Part shown: positions 11,197-22,160 of the stretch, in pieces
Layout of the letters: each line of letters begins with the position of its first letter
Position numbering within the stretch: the first letter of the stretch is position 1
NCBI GenBank assembly: GCA_026545765.1
Contig: CM048844.1
Coordinates: forward strand, 52,610,932-52,674,931
DNA length: 64,000 bases
DNA from: Plantago major
Lineage: Eukaryota; Streptophyta; Magnoliopsida; Lamiales; Plantaginaceae
Direction of reading: 5' to 3'
The notes under the pieces: generated by a model
Seen by the model: the letters and a program-made list of their open reading frames with translations, nothing else
The model's database searches: none
What the model was told of the DNA's origin: nothing
Program-made: the position numbers and the translations under genes

Positions 11197-12888
11197 TTAC
11201 TTGTGGATATGATCTCTCGTATGAATGTATCCAGACCTTCTTTTAACCACACTTATATCAGTCCATGGCTGATCACCGAACTCCTTAACTCCCATTCCTT
11301 TATGTACTATCTCGGTATTAGACCCCACTCGACTGATTGGATCTCCATCGAACACCATGTTCTCATCATTTGGGTTGCAAACCCATGGCCTTCCTTCGAC
11401 TCCTTCCATTGATGTGTCCCTGAGAGATCTTGCATTCCTTGGTTCACAGTACCCCTTTGAGAATGATTCGTATTCCTGTGTTCTATATTTCTGCGTAGTG
11501 CAAGCCAGACAGTCAGAATCAAGTTTACGGTCAGGGGTGGTTATGAAAACCTTCCAATCAGTTGGTCGGAAAATCATGTGAATATGTTGAGTGAGTGGAT
11601 TTCCCAATGATTGGTCCATTTCCGCATAAGGCATATTATAATAATCCGGAATAACGAATTCAATTTCTTCTAATTTTCTTACGGGGTCGAGTTCATGGGT
11701 AGAAGTACTAGTGATGCAAGTAATGACAGACGATATAGAATCAGGATCAGTTAAAGTATGGGATGCAGAAAGCTTACCTGTCTGTAGCCTACTTTGAAGG
11801 TTTGGTGGAATATATGGTTCAATGGCCTTGTGAAGGCCACCCATCATATCTTCAGACTCCCCCACAATCCTCCTGTTTACTAGCTTCAAGTACTTGATGA
11901 TTCCCTCACGTATATTCTTGCTCGGTTTATGCATGTTCTTCCACAGGCTTGGTCCATTGAGCTTCGGTTCGTACGAGTGGTTTGATATCTCCTACCTCTG
12001 TCTCAGTCAATTCCTCCATACTCTCCATATGTTTTCCGCATACGACTTCGACGTGTTCAGTTTTCATCATCTCTTCTTCTTCTTCAACCATCGTCTCAGT
12101 TGCTTCAAGTAGTCTCCACATAACTTCTCTCCTGTCGGCTGAAGCATCATTGCTATAAAATCCAATACTTGATTAGCCAACCCTTCGAATGCACCCGCTT
12201 CGAGCCATTATCCGTAGTCCCTTAGCTTATTGCATTGATGACGTATTTTCTTTATTATCTTGTAAAGTTCGATCCTCCCAATCAATGCTCTCTTAGACTC
12301 CTCGCTAAGTTGCTCGTATATCTTAACAAGTTCGTCCGGTTGAATCTCCATGATGACCCCATTGCACTCCTCGCCAATCAAGTCTCTATAATCTTTTTCT
12401 ATCTTCTTGTAGAAGTATAGCAATTGTGTGTACCTAACCTCGGGTTCTTTATGCAATGCGGTCTTGAATCTCCTCCAAACTTCGTAGAATATTTCTCCTT
12501 CTAGTTGCTCAAAGCTTCGAAGTTCTTCACCCCAGGTGGATATTAAGGACCATGGAAATCGGATGTATTGTAATTGAAATTGGTTTGCAACCTCTTCCCA
12601 TTTCTTCAGACTATATGTCAGTAAAGTCTTCACCCAAGTTCTTGCCTTTCCTCTCACGCAATGTGGAAAAAGGAACTTTCGAATCTTTCCACTTGATATG
12701 TCTTGAACCATCTCGTAAAAGTCTTCCATGAACCGTACTTCATCTTCCCCTTCTACTCCATAGAATTTTGGAAAGATCCAAAGATACTCGGGTTTCACGT
12801 AACATCTGAACCCTTCTTCTAGTAAATATATGCAGAATTCGTCAGGCCTTATCAATGGTTTCCATCCCATCTCCTTCCTTCTTCTCAA
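11197..12888 (-). pseudogene. Ty3/gypsy gag (Athila-type), copy 1
   Basis: The minus strand reads a 226-codon frame with the plant gypsy gag signature: PKFYGVEGEDE, FLFPHCVRGKARTWVKTL, then WEEVANQFQLQYI and FYEVWRRFK. This is the Retrotrans_gag capsid region that packages element RNA. It stops at a TAA after LRDYG. Further frames downstream (12121-11927, then 11934-11197) carry an acidic, Glu-rich stretch and a 245-codon piece of no recognised family, probably the Gag C-terminal region. All three copies share the stop, so it predates the triplication. The coding direction is opposite to the copia pol and to the LTR at 13511. No start ATG is certain; the frame opens near ttgagaagaagg. Confidence 0.75.
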
Positions 12889-13510
12889 GTTTGCCGAAGT
12901 TATGTCTTAATGGTTCTCAAGGTGTTTCTCCCTGTATAAAGACTAATAGACAAACTTTCGAAGATAGAGACATATAAAACTGGAGAAAGGTAATCCTAGT
13001 TTCAAATAAACAGAAATATGAAATTACGTGTTTTTGGTTTTTTAAATAATTAACATAAACAGATAAACAGATGGCCATGAAAATAGAAGATTTAAAATCA
13101 GGTAGAGCGAACATGTAAGAATCAACCTACACATTGATAATAAGTTTATATTAGGAATAATAGATAGCGATAGTTACGGCTGAAGAGTCACACAGGTCAC
13201 ATATCTTATACTAAGGCGCAGTCAATACAGATACCCCATGTAGACTATCGTCTAGCTCAAAGCTGTCACCACTGGCTAGCTCAACAACAAACCTCAAATA
13301 GCACAGGTATGAACGGCAATCGCATAACCATCATAGATGCTAAAACTATTCCATCATGTATAAACCAAGTAATCAAAGATCCCGGCTAACCCTTACATAA
13401 GCAAGTTAGCCTGACATAACTGAAAGTAAACAAATACGGAAAAGAAAATATTTTTGGATTTTTGCTATAGGAATTGATTCCCACAGGTTTTATGATTTTT
13501 TTGGGGTTTA
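12889..13510 (-). other. Leader region upstream of the gypsy gag
   Basis: Noncoding stretch between the gag start and the plus-strand gypsy LTR. Read on the minus strand it contains cctgtgggaatcaattcc, reminiscent of the block found at the LTR ends of Athila/Tat elements. It would be the end of the LTR or the leader of the inverted gypsy element. A clear primer-binding site is not visible. Counterparts are 31154-31775 and 49316-49938. Confidence 0.45.
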
Positions 13511-14900
13511 TGCTGATGAATCGATATTTTAACGACTCATTTAGTCTTTTTTTAGCCGTATTTTGTTATGTTCTTTAGTCTTTTTTTATAGTATTTAGTG
13601 CCTTTTCACGTTTGGGTATTTTGTGTGATTTTGTACTTTTTTAGGTGTTTTTAGGTAAAAGGCAAGAAGATGGAGGACCAATGTGCAATATGAAGCTTAT
13701 CCAAGCTTCTAGAAGCACACTATGGCCAAGTAGTTGGCCATTACTCCAAGGAGGTGACAAGGAGGTTGAGAAAAGGGAGTGAAAATAGGAAGAAGTGGGA
13801 AAAATGGGAGTTTCCCCTAATGGGAGGCTCACCGCGGTGAGCTCCATCAACACAGAAGCTCACTGCGGTCCAGAAGAAGCGAAATAGAAGCGACGACCTC
13901 AAGAGAAGCGATCATGCGAGCACAGCATCAAGAAAAGTCTCACCGCGGTGAGAGCTGGCGAGACAGAGTCAAGGCACGATTTCTGGCAGTTTTTTTCCAT
14001 GATTTCAAATTTCTACTTCCTTGGTTCTATAAATAGGCCTCTTGTATTCAGTCATTTTGATATCTTCATACCTTCTAGTTTATATTTCTTTCAATTCAAG
14101 CATTGTAAACACTCTAGAGATTCAATCTCTCTTTCAATTGAAGTAGATTTCCTTTCAGACGATCTCTTGTCACTGACGTATCCTGGTATCAATCGAATAA
14201 TTACTATTTACTTTGTACTTGACATGTTGTTACCTCTGATTACTGAATCTTGCCGTATCGGTGGGAACTTGTTAGTGTCTTAATCATTAATTAGGTTATT
14301 TCCGTATAATTGCATAGCTCGTGACAGGCTCGTTGTAGTGATTACGTACTTGTAGCCCATATTTGGTTGAACTAGCAATAGAAAGGTGATGAACTGCGAC
14401 TAGGTAACCTTAATTGGTCCTCTCGTATCAGCACACTTCATGAAAGGATTTATTTACTTCGTTGTTTGTTGAATTGCTGAGTGACACAGTAGTTTCATTG
14501 AACTGAGTAGGGGTACTCATGCCGGCTACGCCTTAGCAAGTAGTATTATGCCCTGCTGTCGTTAGAGGTAATCGCGTAAGATTTTTTCTAGGAAGTTGGG
14601 AGTAGCATAGTAGAAGGAGGTCGGGGAACCTTTACGCCTTCCCATCATAGATTTACAACAAAGCAATTAGGGTTTACTGCGAAATAATCATTATATCTGC
14701 GATCAATCTATTTACTTTTCTGCACATAATTTATAAACGTTATTTGCTTGTTGCTATGCTAAGTGTCCGTGGAGAACGACATCCCGAGTTAACTTACAGC
14801 TATTAATGTAGTTTGAGACCTTCCGACTAATATAAATTTAATCTTTTATTGTAATTGAGGATTACAGATACTACAACATTTTCAAATCCTTAAGTGCACA
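13511..14900 (+). repeat. Ty3/gypsy (Athila/Tat-type) LTR, copy 1
   Basis: It runs from TG (tgctgatgaatcg) to CA (aagtgcaca), 1390 bp. It carries a TATA box (tataaata, 14028-14035) and, near its 3' end, ccgtggagaacgacatcccg, which resembles the 3' region of Athila/Tat LTRs. The promoter direction is plus, opposite to the neighbouring gypsy gag, so it is not simply that element's own 5' LTR. I find no 5-bp target duplication (gttta left, ggtag right). It contains two 16-bp palindromes built on ctcaccgcggtgag. Confidence 0.7.
14028..14035 (+). promoter_or_regulatory. TATA box of the gypsy LTR (copy 1)
   Basis: The tataaata within ttctataaataggcctc is a standard plant LTR core promoter. Counterparts in the repeats are 32285-32292 and 50457-50464. 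Confidence 0.6.
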
Positions 14901-14902
14901 GG

Positions 14903-15263
14903 TAGTCTTGGTTGCTAGGCGGAAAGGAAGTCTCTATGTTGCCGACTGGGAATCTGCCACAACTGAAGAATACCTCATGGTGAGTCAGTCTGGCTACACT
15001 GAAGAAAATTGGCTATGGCACAAAAGAATGAGTTACTTGAATTTCAAAACTCTGAACAAGCTAGCCAAAAAAGAATTGGTTGTTGGATTACCTAAAATGG
15101 CATACAGAAAGGATGGTGTATGTTCAGCTTGCTAATTAGGGAAACAAGCCAAAACATCTTTCAAGTCTAAAACTAGACATTCCAGTGTGAGGCCACTGCA
15201 ACTATTACATATGGATCTCTTTGAGTCCTCTGTAACAAGTTATGCAGGAAAGAAGTATGGTCT
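14903..15263 (+). pseudogene. Copia GAG-pre-integrase/integrase fragment, copy 1
   Basis: Homologous to bases 227-585 of the pol at the left of the window but clearly diverged (roughly 90% by eye). It encodes VARRKGSLYVADWESAT, the HHCC zinc region (HKRMSYLNF, CSAC) and the start of the integrase core (LLHMDLFES). An in-frame TAA at 15133-15135 replaces the Gln after CSAC and is present in all copies. It is cut on the left by the gypsy LTR and on the right by inverted copia gag at ggtct. It comes from a second, related copia element. Confidence 0.85.
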
Positions 15264-17021
15264 CCTCCTTTCTCTGAAGAATCTCTTAGGTAAAAGTGTA
15301 CTTCAGTGAGAGTGTCACTTGCTTTGGCATAAGATTGGAAGGATAATTCTTTCTTTTTGAGTTCCTCATTCTCAGAAAGAAGACCTTCGCACTTCTTTTC
15401 AAGTGTATCCATTGCCTCTCTATGTGACTTCTCTGTCTCAGATATCTGTGCTTTGAGAAATGCATATTCTGCATCCTTTGTCTCAGATATCTTGGTCAGT
15501 TTTGAATTTTCCTTTTCAAGAGATTTCTTTCATATTCAAGAATTTTGGTTCTAGCTTGTACCACCAAAAATTCTCTTTCATCAACATCAAGTTCCCTTCA
15601 GAGATGTTCTAGATCTCTGATTCCTTCCTCATCACTCTCATAATTTATAAATTGTGAAATGTTGGTTACCTCATCAGCCATTAGGCAAGACTCAATGTTG
15701 GAGCGATCTGGATAGATCTCCTCGGCAACCTCACACATTTCCCTTTTCTTTTGACCAAAGTCAACCAAATCATGAGTGATGCCACACAACTCTGGTGAAG
15801 GTAGCTTGGAGTCATATGAGTCTTCTTCCTCAAATTCTGACTCAATATCAAGAGCATCCAGTTGGATTTGAATCTTTTTCCTCTCTTCAGTGAGCAAAGC
15901 TCTCTGACCTCTCTTGCAATTTCTTCTATCTTTCTTGTCACCTGTCTTTAGCTTATTGAAAGCAGTGCAGTCCCTTTTAAAATGACCAGGTTTCTGACAA
16001 TAGAAACAGATATCATTTCCAATTTCTGCTTCCTTAGTACTAGATGCTTGCTGAGCCGGCTTGTCAGCTGCATATTTTTGTACTAGTGATAGTTTGAGCC
16101 TAGTTGCTTTTTCAGCTTCTCTTTAGCTTATCTTCTCTCAATCTCCTGACTGACATATTTTCTCATTTGCGTTACAGCAAGAGCATTTTCCTCAATCACT
16201 TCTTTGGCATCTGTCTTTTCAGAAGTACCTTGTGTCACTAATGCAACATTGTGAACTTTCTCATCAACCACTTGTCCTCTCTGAGTAGTTTCATAGTTGA
16301 CTGTAGCTAAGTGAGAAAAGAGTTCCACTGGAGTGATATTTCGCATTCCTTGGTTGAAATAGAAGTACTAAGTATGTTCCCAGTTTTGGTTCAAGCTTCT
16401 CACGATAGTCTTAACCTTTTCAGAGTTAGAATATCTCTCACTTTCACCAAGTGTAGCCATTTCACCCATCAATGTGGTAAATCGAAAATCTAGTTCTTCA
16501 AGAGTCTTTGAGGGACCTTGTTTGAAGTTTTGGAATTTGAGCTTCAAAACATCGAACTTATTTTCCTTTGTTTTCTCAGTACCGGCACAGATTTCTTCAA
16601 TCAGTTGCCAGGCCACTTTCGCCGATTTTGCACCCCACAGTTTACACTGTATGTGCTCTGGAGTAGAACGTATGCTGATGTTACAAGCTTGACCATCCAG
16701 CCTATTTCTCTTTGCATCTTCCGATGTCCATAGTTCTCTGGGTTTTGGCTCATAAACAATTCGACTGGTAGATCTTCCACAGGTTGACGCATCTATTTGT
16801 GAGGAACCATCAGTATCTTTATTACCGGGTTCTTTGACAGTGGAGTCCTTGTCTCGACCATTAGAAACCTCCATGACTTGCTTAAGTTGTTGAATGACTA
16901 TGGGGCCATTCTTTATAACTTCGATCATTTCGTCAGTGATGGCTTCTAGGTGGAGCATCATGTTGTTCTTCCATTTCTAATAGTTCTCTGGCTTGAGAAC
17001 TGGAGCGTCACTTAAAGACAT
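15264..17021 (-). pseudogene. Copia (Sirevirus-type) gag, inverted, copy 1
   Basis: On the minus strand, ATG at 17021 (MSLSDAPVLKPENY) opens the gag. An in-frame TAG follows at codon 15 (plus-strand cta at 16977-16979). The UBN2-type capsid region follows (GQACNISIRSTPEHIQCKLWG, WQLIEEICAGTE, LDFRFTTLMGEMATLGE). Next comes a CCHC zinc knuckle (CFYCQKPGHFKRDC, bases 15967-16008), then an acidic and coiled-coil C-terminal part (ENEELKKKELS). Gag packages element RNA. It ends abruptly where plus-strand integrase sequence begins, so it is a 3'-truncated gag. Copies share the early TAG. Confidence 0.82.
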
Positions 17022-17125
17022 CCTGTAGCAAACACACTAAACAAACAAATCAAGTGTAGGTGAAAAGCAGTCAGTGGGCACTTATCTGAGATCTAAGTTT
17101 AGTGCAGAAGGCTTGGGAACCTCCT

Positions 17126-17137
17126 GCTCTGATACCA
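17126..17137 (-). promoter_or_regulatory. Primer-binding site of the inverted copia element (copy 1)
   Basis: The minus strand reads tggtatcagagc, complementary to the 3' end of plant initiator tRNA-Met, 2 nt from the LTR end. This is where minus-strand cDNA synthesis starts in Ty1/copia elements. It fixes the orientation of the gag and LTR fragment. Confidence 0.93.
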
Positions 17138-17139
17138 CT

Positions 17140-17385
17140 TATTGGTTCAGATAACGACAAAGTAAAAGACTATGGGGGGGTGAATAGTCTTTTAAGCTTT
17201 TGACAATAAAACAGTTTCTCAGATCTGTGTGAAGATATCTTATACTTATATTCAGAGAGAGGGAGACTTTCTATGTGATAAGTGCACATGCTTTGCAAGA
17301 TATAAGTGTGTAAATACTCAGCAAGGTAAATTAAGCAATTAATGAGTTGCAGAAAGTAAATAACACAGATCTTTATAGTGGTATC
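17140..17385 (-). repeat. Inverted copia LTR, 3' part only, copy 1
   Basis: The minus-strand end ttatctgaaccaata (tg to ta change here; ccaaca in the other copies) adjoins the primer-binding site. It includes a G7/C7 run near 17174. The LTR is cut after 246 bp by the TGTAACACC solo LTR. The rest of this LTR survives only after copy 3, at 57718-59072. Sequence differs substantially from the plus-strand LTR at 9744, so it belongs to a related but distinct insertion. Confidence 0.82.
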
Positions 17386-20300
17386 TGTAACACCCCAAGT
17401 GTATGAGGTGTTATTACAACAAATTTCAAGAGTTTTTAATCAAATAATTCTATATTTTATTTTCTAAAAATACTTATAGATTATGTACAATTGTCGCATA
17501 ATATAATATTTAGCTTACCAAAAGGTGTGTTAAGCGTCGCAATTGAACAACGTTTTGCTATTTAAGATCTTTACTTAAGATAATGAGCAAAACAAAATAG
17601 CAGCGAAAGTCTTCCGTTAGTAGCAGTATAAGACCGTATTACTTTTTGTCAATTCTTCGATCTTCTATTCATGATCGTAACATTCGGTTGACTTCAGTCC
17701 CCTGGATATGTTAAAAAAATGTGGGGTGAGCCAAACGGGCCCAGTGGATTCGGGGATGATGGTTACGAGTTATTTTAAAAGGTGACCACATAGTGTTTTT
17801 AGTCACATTGGCAAGTAAGGGTTTACCATATATAGTTTAAAATTGATTTATCAATCAAGCTGAACGATGCTTTAACATAGGTGCATATTTCAAGCATAAC
17901 TTCTAACAAATAACTCAGACATCATATAAAACTCATACAGCTTTACAACTATACATGCAATATTGTGGTACATATATATAACTTTAAAAGTTAAGTTAGG
18001 CATCTCCCACACCCATTTTTATTTTATTTTTATAAATTCAGAGATGTTAAAATTCAATATGTAACTCTTTAAATATATTACAATATCATTAAGAGGTTTA
18101 TTTGAGCACGGTATCTTCCTTGATTGTACGAAATAAGAGGTGAGCCACACATGTTAGTGATATATGTGACCTTCTCAGGATTACCTTTTAAACAAAAGGC
18201 CAGTTATGGAAACTATTATCGATTATCTTTGAAATAAAAGTCATTATGGGAACTACTCCCGATTACCTTTCATGCAAAAGGTCTTTTATGGGAACTACCC
18301 CCGATTACCTTTAACCAAAAGGTGGTTATGGGAACAATTACTGATTACCTTTACTCAAAGGGTCATTTATGCGAACTACTCCCGATTACTTTTAAACAAA
18401 AGTTCATTATGGGAACTACTCCCGATTACCTTTCTTTCAAAATGTCAGTTATGGGAACTACTCCCGATTACCTTTAAACAAAGGTCATTATGGGAACTAC
18501 TCCCGATTACCTTTAAACAAAAGCTCATTATGGGAACTACTCCCGATTACCTTTCTTGCAAAAGGTCAGTTATGAGAACTACTCCCGATTACCTTTAAAC
18601 AAAGGTCATTATGGGAACTACTTCCGATTACTTTTCATGCAAAAGGTCCGTTATGGGAACAACTCCCGATTACTTTTAAACAAAAGGTCATTATGGGAAC
18701 TACTCCCGATTACCTTTCTTGCAAAAGGTCATTTTGGGAACTACTCCCGATTACCTTTCTTGCAAAACGTCAGTTATGGGAACTATTCCCGATTACCTTT
18801 AAACAAAGACTGTTATGGGAACTACTCCCGAGTACCTTTCATGCAAAAGGTCCGTTATGGGAACTACTCCCGAGTACCTTTCATGCAAAAGGTCCGTTAT
18901 GGGAACAACTCTCGATTACCTTTAAACAAAAGGTCATTATCGAAACTACTCCCGATTACCTTTCTTGCAAAAGGCCAGTTATGGGAACTACTCCCGATTA
19001 CCTTTAAACAAAGGTCATTATTGGAACTACTCCCGATTACCTTTAAACAAAATGTCATTATGGTTGAATAATGATTTATCGTTGTCTCCTTTTCTCAAGA
19101 TGTTGTTACGCTCGGTTGGAATTCATTCATTTTTAGGAGTATTTTAATCACGAGTTTAAAAGTGTTTATTAAAGTTCGTATTGACATCAATAAGTTTAGT
19201 CCTCTAGAGGTGGCCCCCACGAACTCGAGAGGTGGCTCCCACCATTATCTGATGTAGCACTTCACTTCGCATGGCACTTAGCGACTGTCGTAATTCAAAT
19301 TAAAGCTCCTTTTACGCGAGGTTGACAATCTCGCCTAAATCTCTTCTTTAGTTGTGAATTTTGATTTATTATTTCTTAAACTTCTTTAGAGGCATAATTA
19401 TTTAGTGGATAAATGTCTTTGGAGGTTCGACCAAAGTCGTGTTCTCGTATAAATTCACTATTCCAATTAGCAAAGGTAAGTCCCTTTTAAAATACTTATT
19501 TTCATATTATAGGTCCATCATAAAAGTTTAGTTAAGTCCTTGAGGTTTCTCGTGTGATAACTTTCGAATTCGAGTTAGGTTTCGTCAATCCCGATTCTGG
19601 CAGCTTACTAGTCCCTTCTTGTAAAATACAATTCGGTGTGATAACTTTCATTAAATATGCTATGTTTATTTTTCTATGATAGCTTACTGAGTTAGCTTTC
19701 CAATTCCTACTTATAGGGTTAATGATAACTGTATGTTGGTCACAATGATTTTTCCAACTACCACACTCCTGCAGGAAGCAATGATATTATTTTAATCATA
19801 CAATATACATTACTACACCGAAAATTCAAAATCTTACTGAAAGAGTTAGATAATTGAAATTTCTATCATTTTGCAGAATTTTAGGCTATTTGAATCTGAG
19901 TAAGATTCTCAAATGAAGGGTTTGGTAACAAACCCTTGTTCTTCGCTACCTGTTAATTCGCGAGAGTGTATGATTTTTAATTAATTTCACATATGTCCGA
20001 TTACTATAATTCCAGTTCTCAGTTCTCCTTTACCATGTTGGCTATCACTACAAAAATTAGAATCAATAACGAATTAAGTTTTGTATTTTACTCGAATTTT
20101 AGAAAATCAATACAGTTTGCATACGAAAATGTTGGATCTTCAAGATTTCAACCTTTTAGGCCTTAAATCTCACATGCAATGGACTTTATAAATAATCTAA
20201 ACACATATGAAACAGATTATGACATTTTCTAAAGCAATTTTAAGGATATATGATGAAAAATCCTTAAACTATACATGCTTTCCATCAAAAGGGGTCAAGA

Positions 20301-21035
20301 AGAGGTTTTAGAGATGAGAATGATATTTTTACCCACCATGTCAAATGTCTTCCTTGATCTTTGGATGTATTCTTCCCCAACTCGAATTTGTCTTGTACAA
20401 TTGATCTCCTAGAAAGTTATTCAAGGGTCTTAGTGGTGCAGGGATGGAAGAAAATTAAAGAAGAGAAAAAGGAGAAAATCAACAAGGAGGAAGAACTTAT
20501 TACCTTCCAACTTTTTGGCTTGTAGCTTGATCATGAATTGGAATAGGTTATTATCTTTCTTGTGTTGAGGGGATTCTAAATATATAATTGCATGTGAATT
20601 TCATTGAAATTACATATGGTAGATAAGCTTGGAGAGAGTGGTTATGGTGGTTGTTAATGGAGGTATTCAAGTTATTTGTCTTGAAGAAGGAACTAATGAG
20701 GAAGAAGAAGATGACCCTTATTTATTATAATAGTGTAACTAGGATGAAGTATATGTGATGTATATACTTGTAAATATACAAGTATGAATACACTAGATGT
20801 ATTTAGTGTATTAATGTATATTTGTTTGTGGAATTTATTTACTAACTAAATGGTCATAGTGGATTTGTATTACTTTTATTTTGGCTAGCACATAATCCTT
20901 GTTACATATATTAGCACCACATGTCTTGTTCACACATTTTAATTCGTTTATTTGCTTGTGTGTTCCGATATATTCCGAGTCTAATCATCTTGAGAGGATC
21001 ATAATTCTTATTGTCGTTGCAATTTAGAATGCGTT
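17386..21035 (+). mobile_element. TGTAACACC-type solo LTR, right end cut off, copy 1
   Basis: Begins TGTAACACCCC after the target word gtatc (17381-17385) within the inverted copia LTR. A short inverted repeat (taacacc..ggtgtta) marks the first 35 bp. The opening is like plant chromovirus (gypsy) LTRs. It has no coding content except spurious frames over the minisatellite. It lacks its last 253 bp because the tandem joint cuts it at aatccc. Confidence 0.75.
18190..19062 (+). repeat. Minisatellite inside the solo LTR, about 21 units of 39-42 bp (copy 1)
   Basis: The repeating core is ttatgggaactactcccg followed by attacctttaaacaaaggtca or a variant with tcttgcaaaagg. Two spacer variants are intermixed. 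Each unit holds gggaactactccc, an imperfect hairpin. The open frames here (repeated NYSRLP and WELLPITF peptides) follow from the repeat and are not genes. Confidence 0.92.
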
Positions 21036-21197
21036 AATCCCAAGTTCCATGCCAGAACAAAGCACATTGATGTTAGACACCACTTCATCAGAGACCATGT
21101 TGAAAAAGGCACTATAGAGATACTCAAGATTGGCACAGAAGACCAACTTGCAGATATCTTCACCAAGCCCCTACAAGAAAGCCGGTTCTTGACCTGA
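21036..21197 (+). pseudogene. Last 54 codons of copia pol (RNase H end), copy 2
   Basis: Starts at the tandem joint in the middle of RNase H (NPKFHARTKH) and runs to DIFTKPLQ and the TGA. It has no promoter or start of its own and is a by-product of the duplication boundary. Confidence 0.92.
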
Positions 21198-21950
21198 AGA
21201 CATAATCTTGGATTGATAGAGTTTCCTAAGGACTGAAAAATGTCCTGAATCTCTAAAGTCTGAGTAAGCAAGGTAGAAAAGAAGCAGGCCTCTGAGAACA
21301 TGCTCTCAGAAAGCCAGGTTGTTAAGAAGTGTTGCAAAGGTTTCTGAGTAGCAACACTCAGAAAACAAAACATTTCGGAACGGGTATCCAGAAGGCAAAG
21401 GTTGGTACACACTCAATGAGTAAATAAGACTAGAACTTACTTACTAAGAGTGGGTCAAATACATTCAAACAAGCTAAGTCTCGATTCTTGAATTCAGGAA
21501 ACTATTTAGTCATAAAGAGAAAAGACACACAAAGCCCAAAAGGTATAAGTTCTGAAAGTCAAACATGTCCAATGTCTTGTATTTTTACCATTTTCATGAT
21601 AAACAATATATAGATAAGGACTTGACACTCAGAATGATAAGCTCAAATGATTAAGTGTTCCTACTCTTTACTAAGTGACACAATGAATGTAGCATATTAA
21701 AAATCCATCAAGTCGGCACATTACCATTTGTTGATTGATATCATTACAAGATATTCAATATAAGCCCTTGATGTATAAACGTTTGATCTCAACGGTGAGA
21801 TTAAAACGCAGCAAGTAATGTCTGTTTAGAAATTCGGCGTGGCCCACTAAGCATTTAATGCAGTACAAAGGACGTACCACGCCTATGCAGATGCAAAGAC
21901 ACGCATTCATATTCAGCTATATGTAGGTTGTATCTATGTATGTTTTGTGC

Positions 21951-21960
21951 TATATATATA
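21951..21960 (+). promoter_or_regulatory. TATA box, likely internal promoter of the 3' gene (copy 2)
   Basis: Same tatatatata-ggaattggg block as in copy 1, about 200 bp before the ATG at 22161. Confidence 0.5.
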
Positions 21961-22160
21961 GGAATTGGGCCAAAGACAAACACTTTTACCAAATCCGAAA
22001 TTTCATACTTGCATCAAAATAGCAAAACCTCTCAAGATTTTCTGCAAAACTTCTTCTGCAACTCAACTTCTTGTGCTTAGTCTTCTGAAAAGATAGACTA
22101 ATCTCGATTATTCTTGCAAAACCTTTCTATAAACACTCACTCAAAGACTCTATATAAGAT

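Larger units (their letters stand above)
3046..21035 (+). repeat. Tandem block, copy 1 (about 18.0 kb)
   Basis: First of three head-to-tail copies of one composite retrotransposon block. Its left edge is the word aatcccaa within copia RNase H. Its right edge is the joint gcgttaatcccaagttcc, where a solo LTR runs straight into RNase H. Relative to the other copies it lacks 232 bp in the copia 3' LTR, has TA in place of TG at two LTR ends (9744 and 17140), and carries CAG/CTG-type differences near 3290-3400 and 8270-9310. All internal features are annotated separately. Confidence 0.93.

Noticed and set aside
11164..11412. Plus-strand 82-codon frame repeated in all copies
   Set aside because: It is antisense to the gypsy gag C-terminal frame and has no family resemblance of its own.
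13511..14900. Target-site duplication for the gypsy LTR to call it a solo LTR
   Set aside because: Flanking 5-mers (gttta and ggtag) do not match, so I call it an LTR without stating how it got there.
17126..17137. Possible tRNA gene at the tRNA-Met-like sequence
   Set aside because: Only the 12-nt primer-binding complement is present, with no cloverleaf around it.
18190..19062. Regular repeat array resembling a CRISPR array
   Set aside because: The whole unit repeats with two recurring spacer variants; there are no unique spacers, and the setting is a plant LTR.
18272..19071. Long open frames with repeated peptides (NYSRLPLNK, WELLPITFKQ) that look like a repeat protein
   Set aside because: Two frames on the same strand are open at once because a pair of units (81 bp) is a multiple of three; the frames are products of the minisatellite and vanish outside it.
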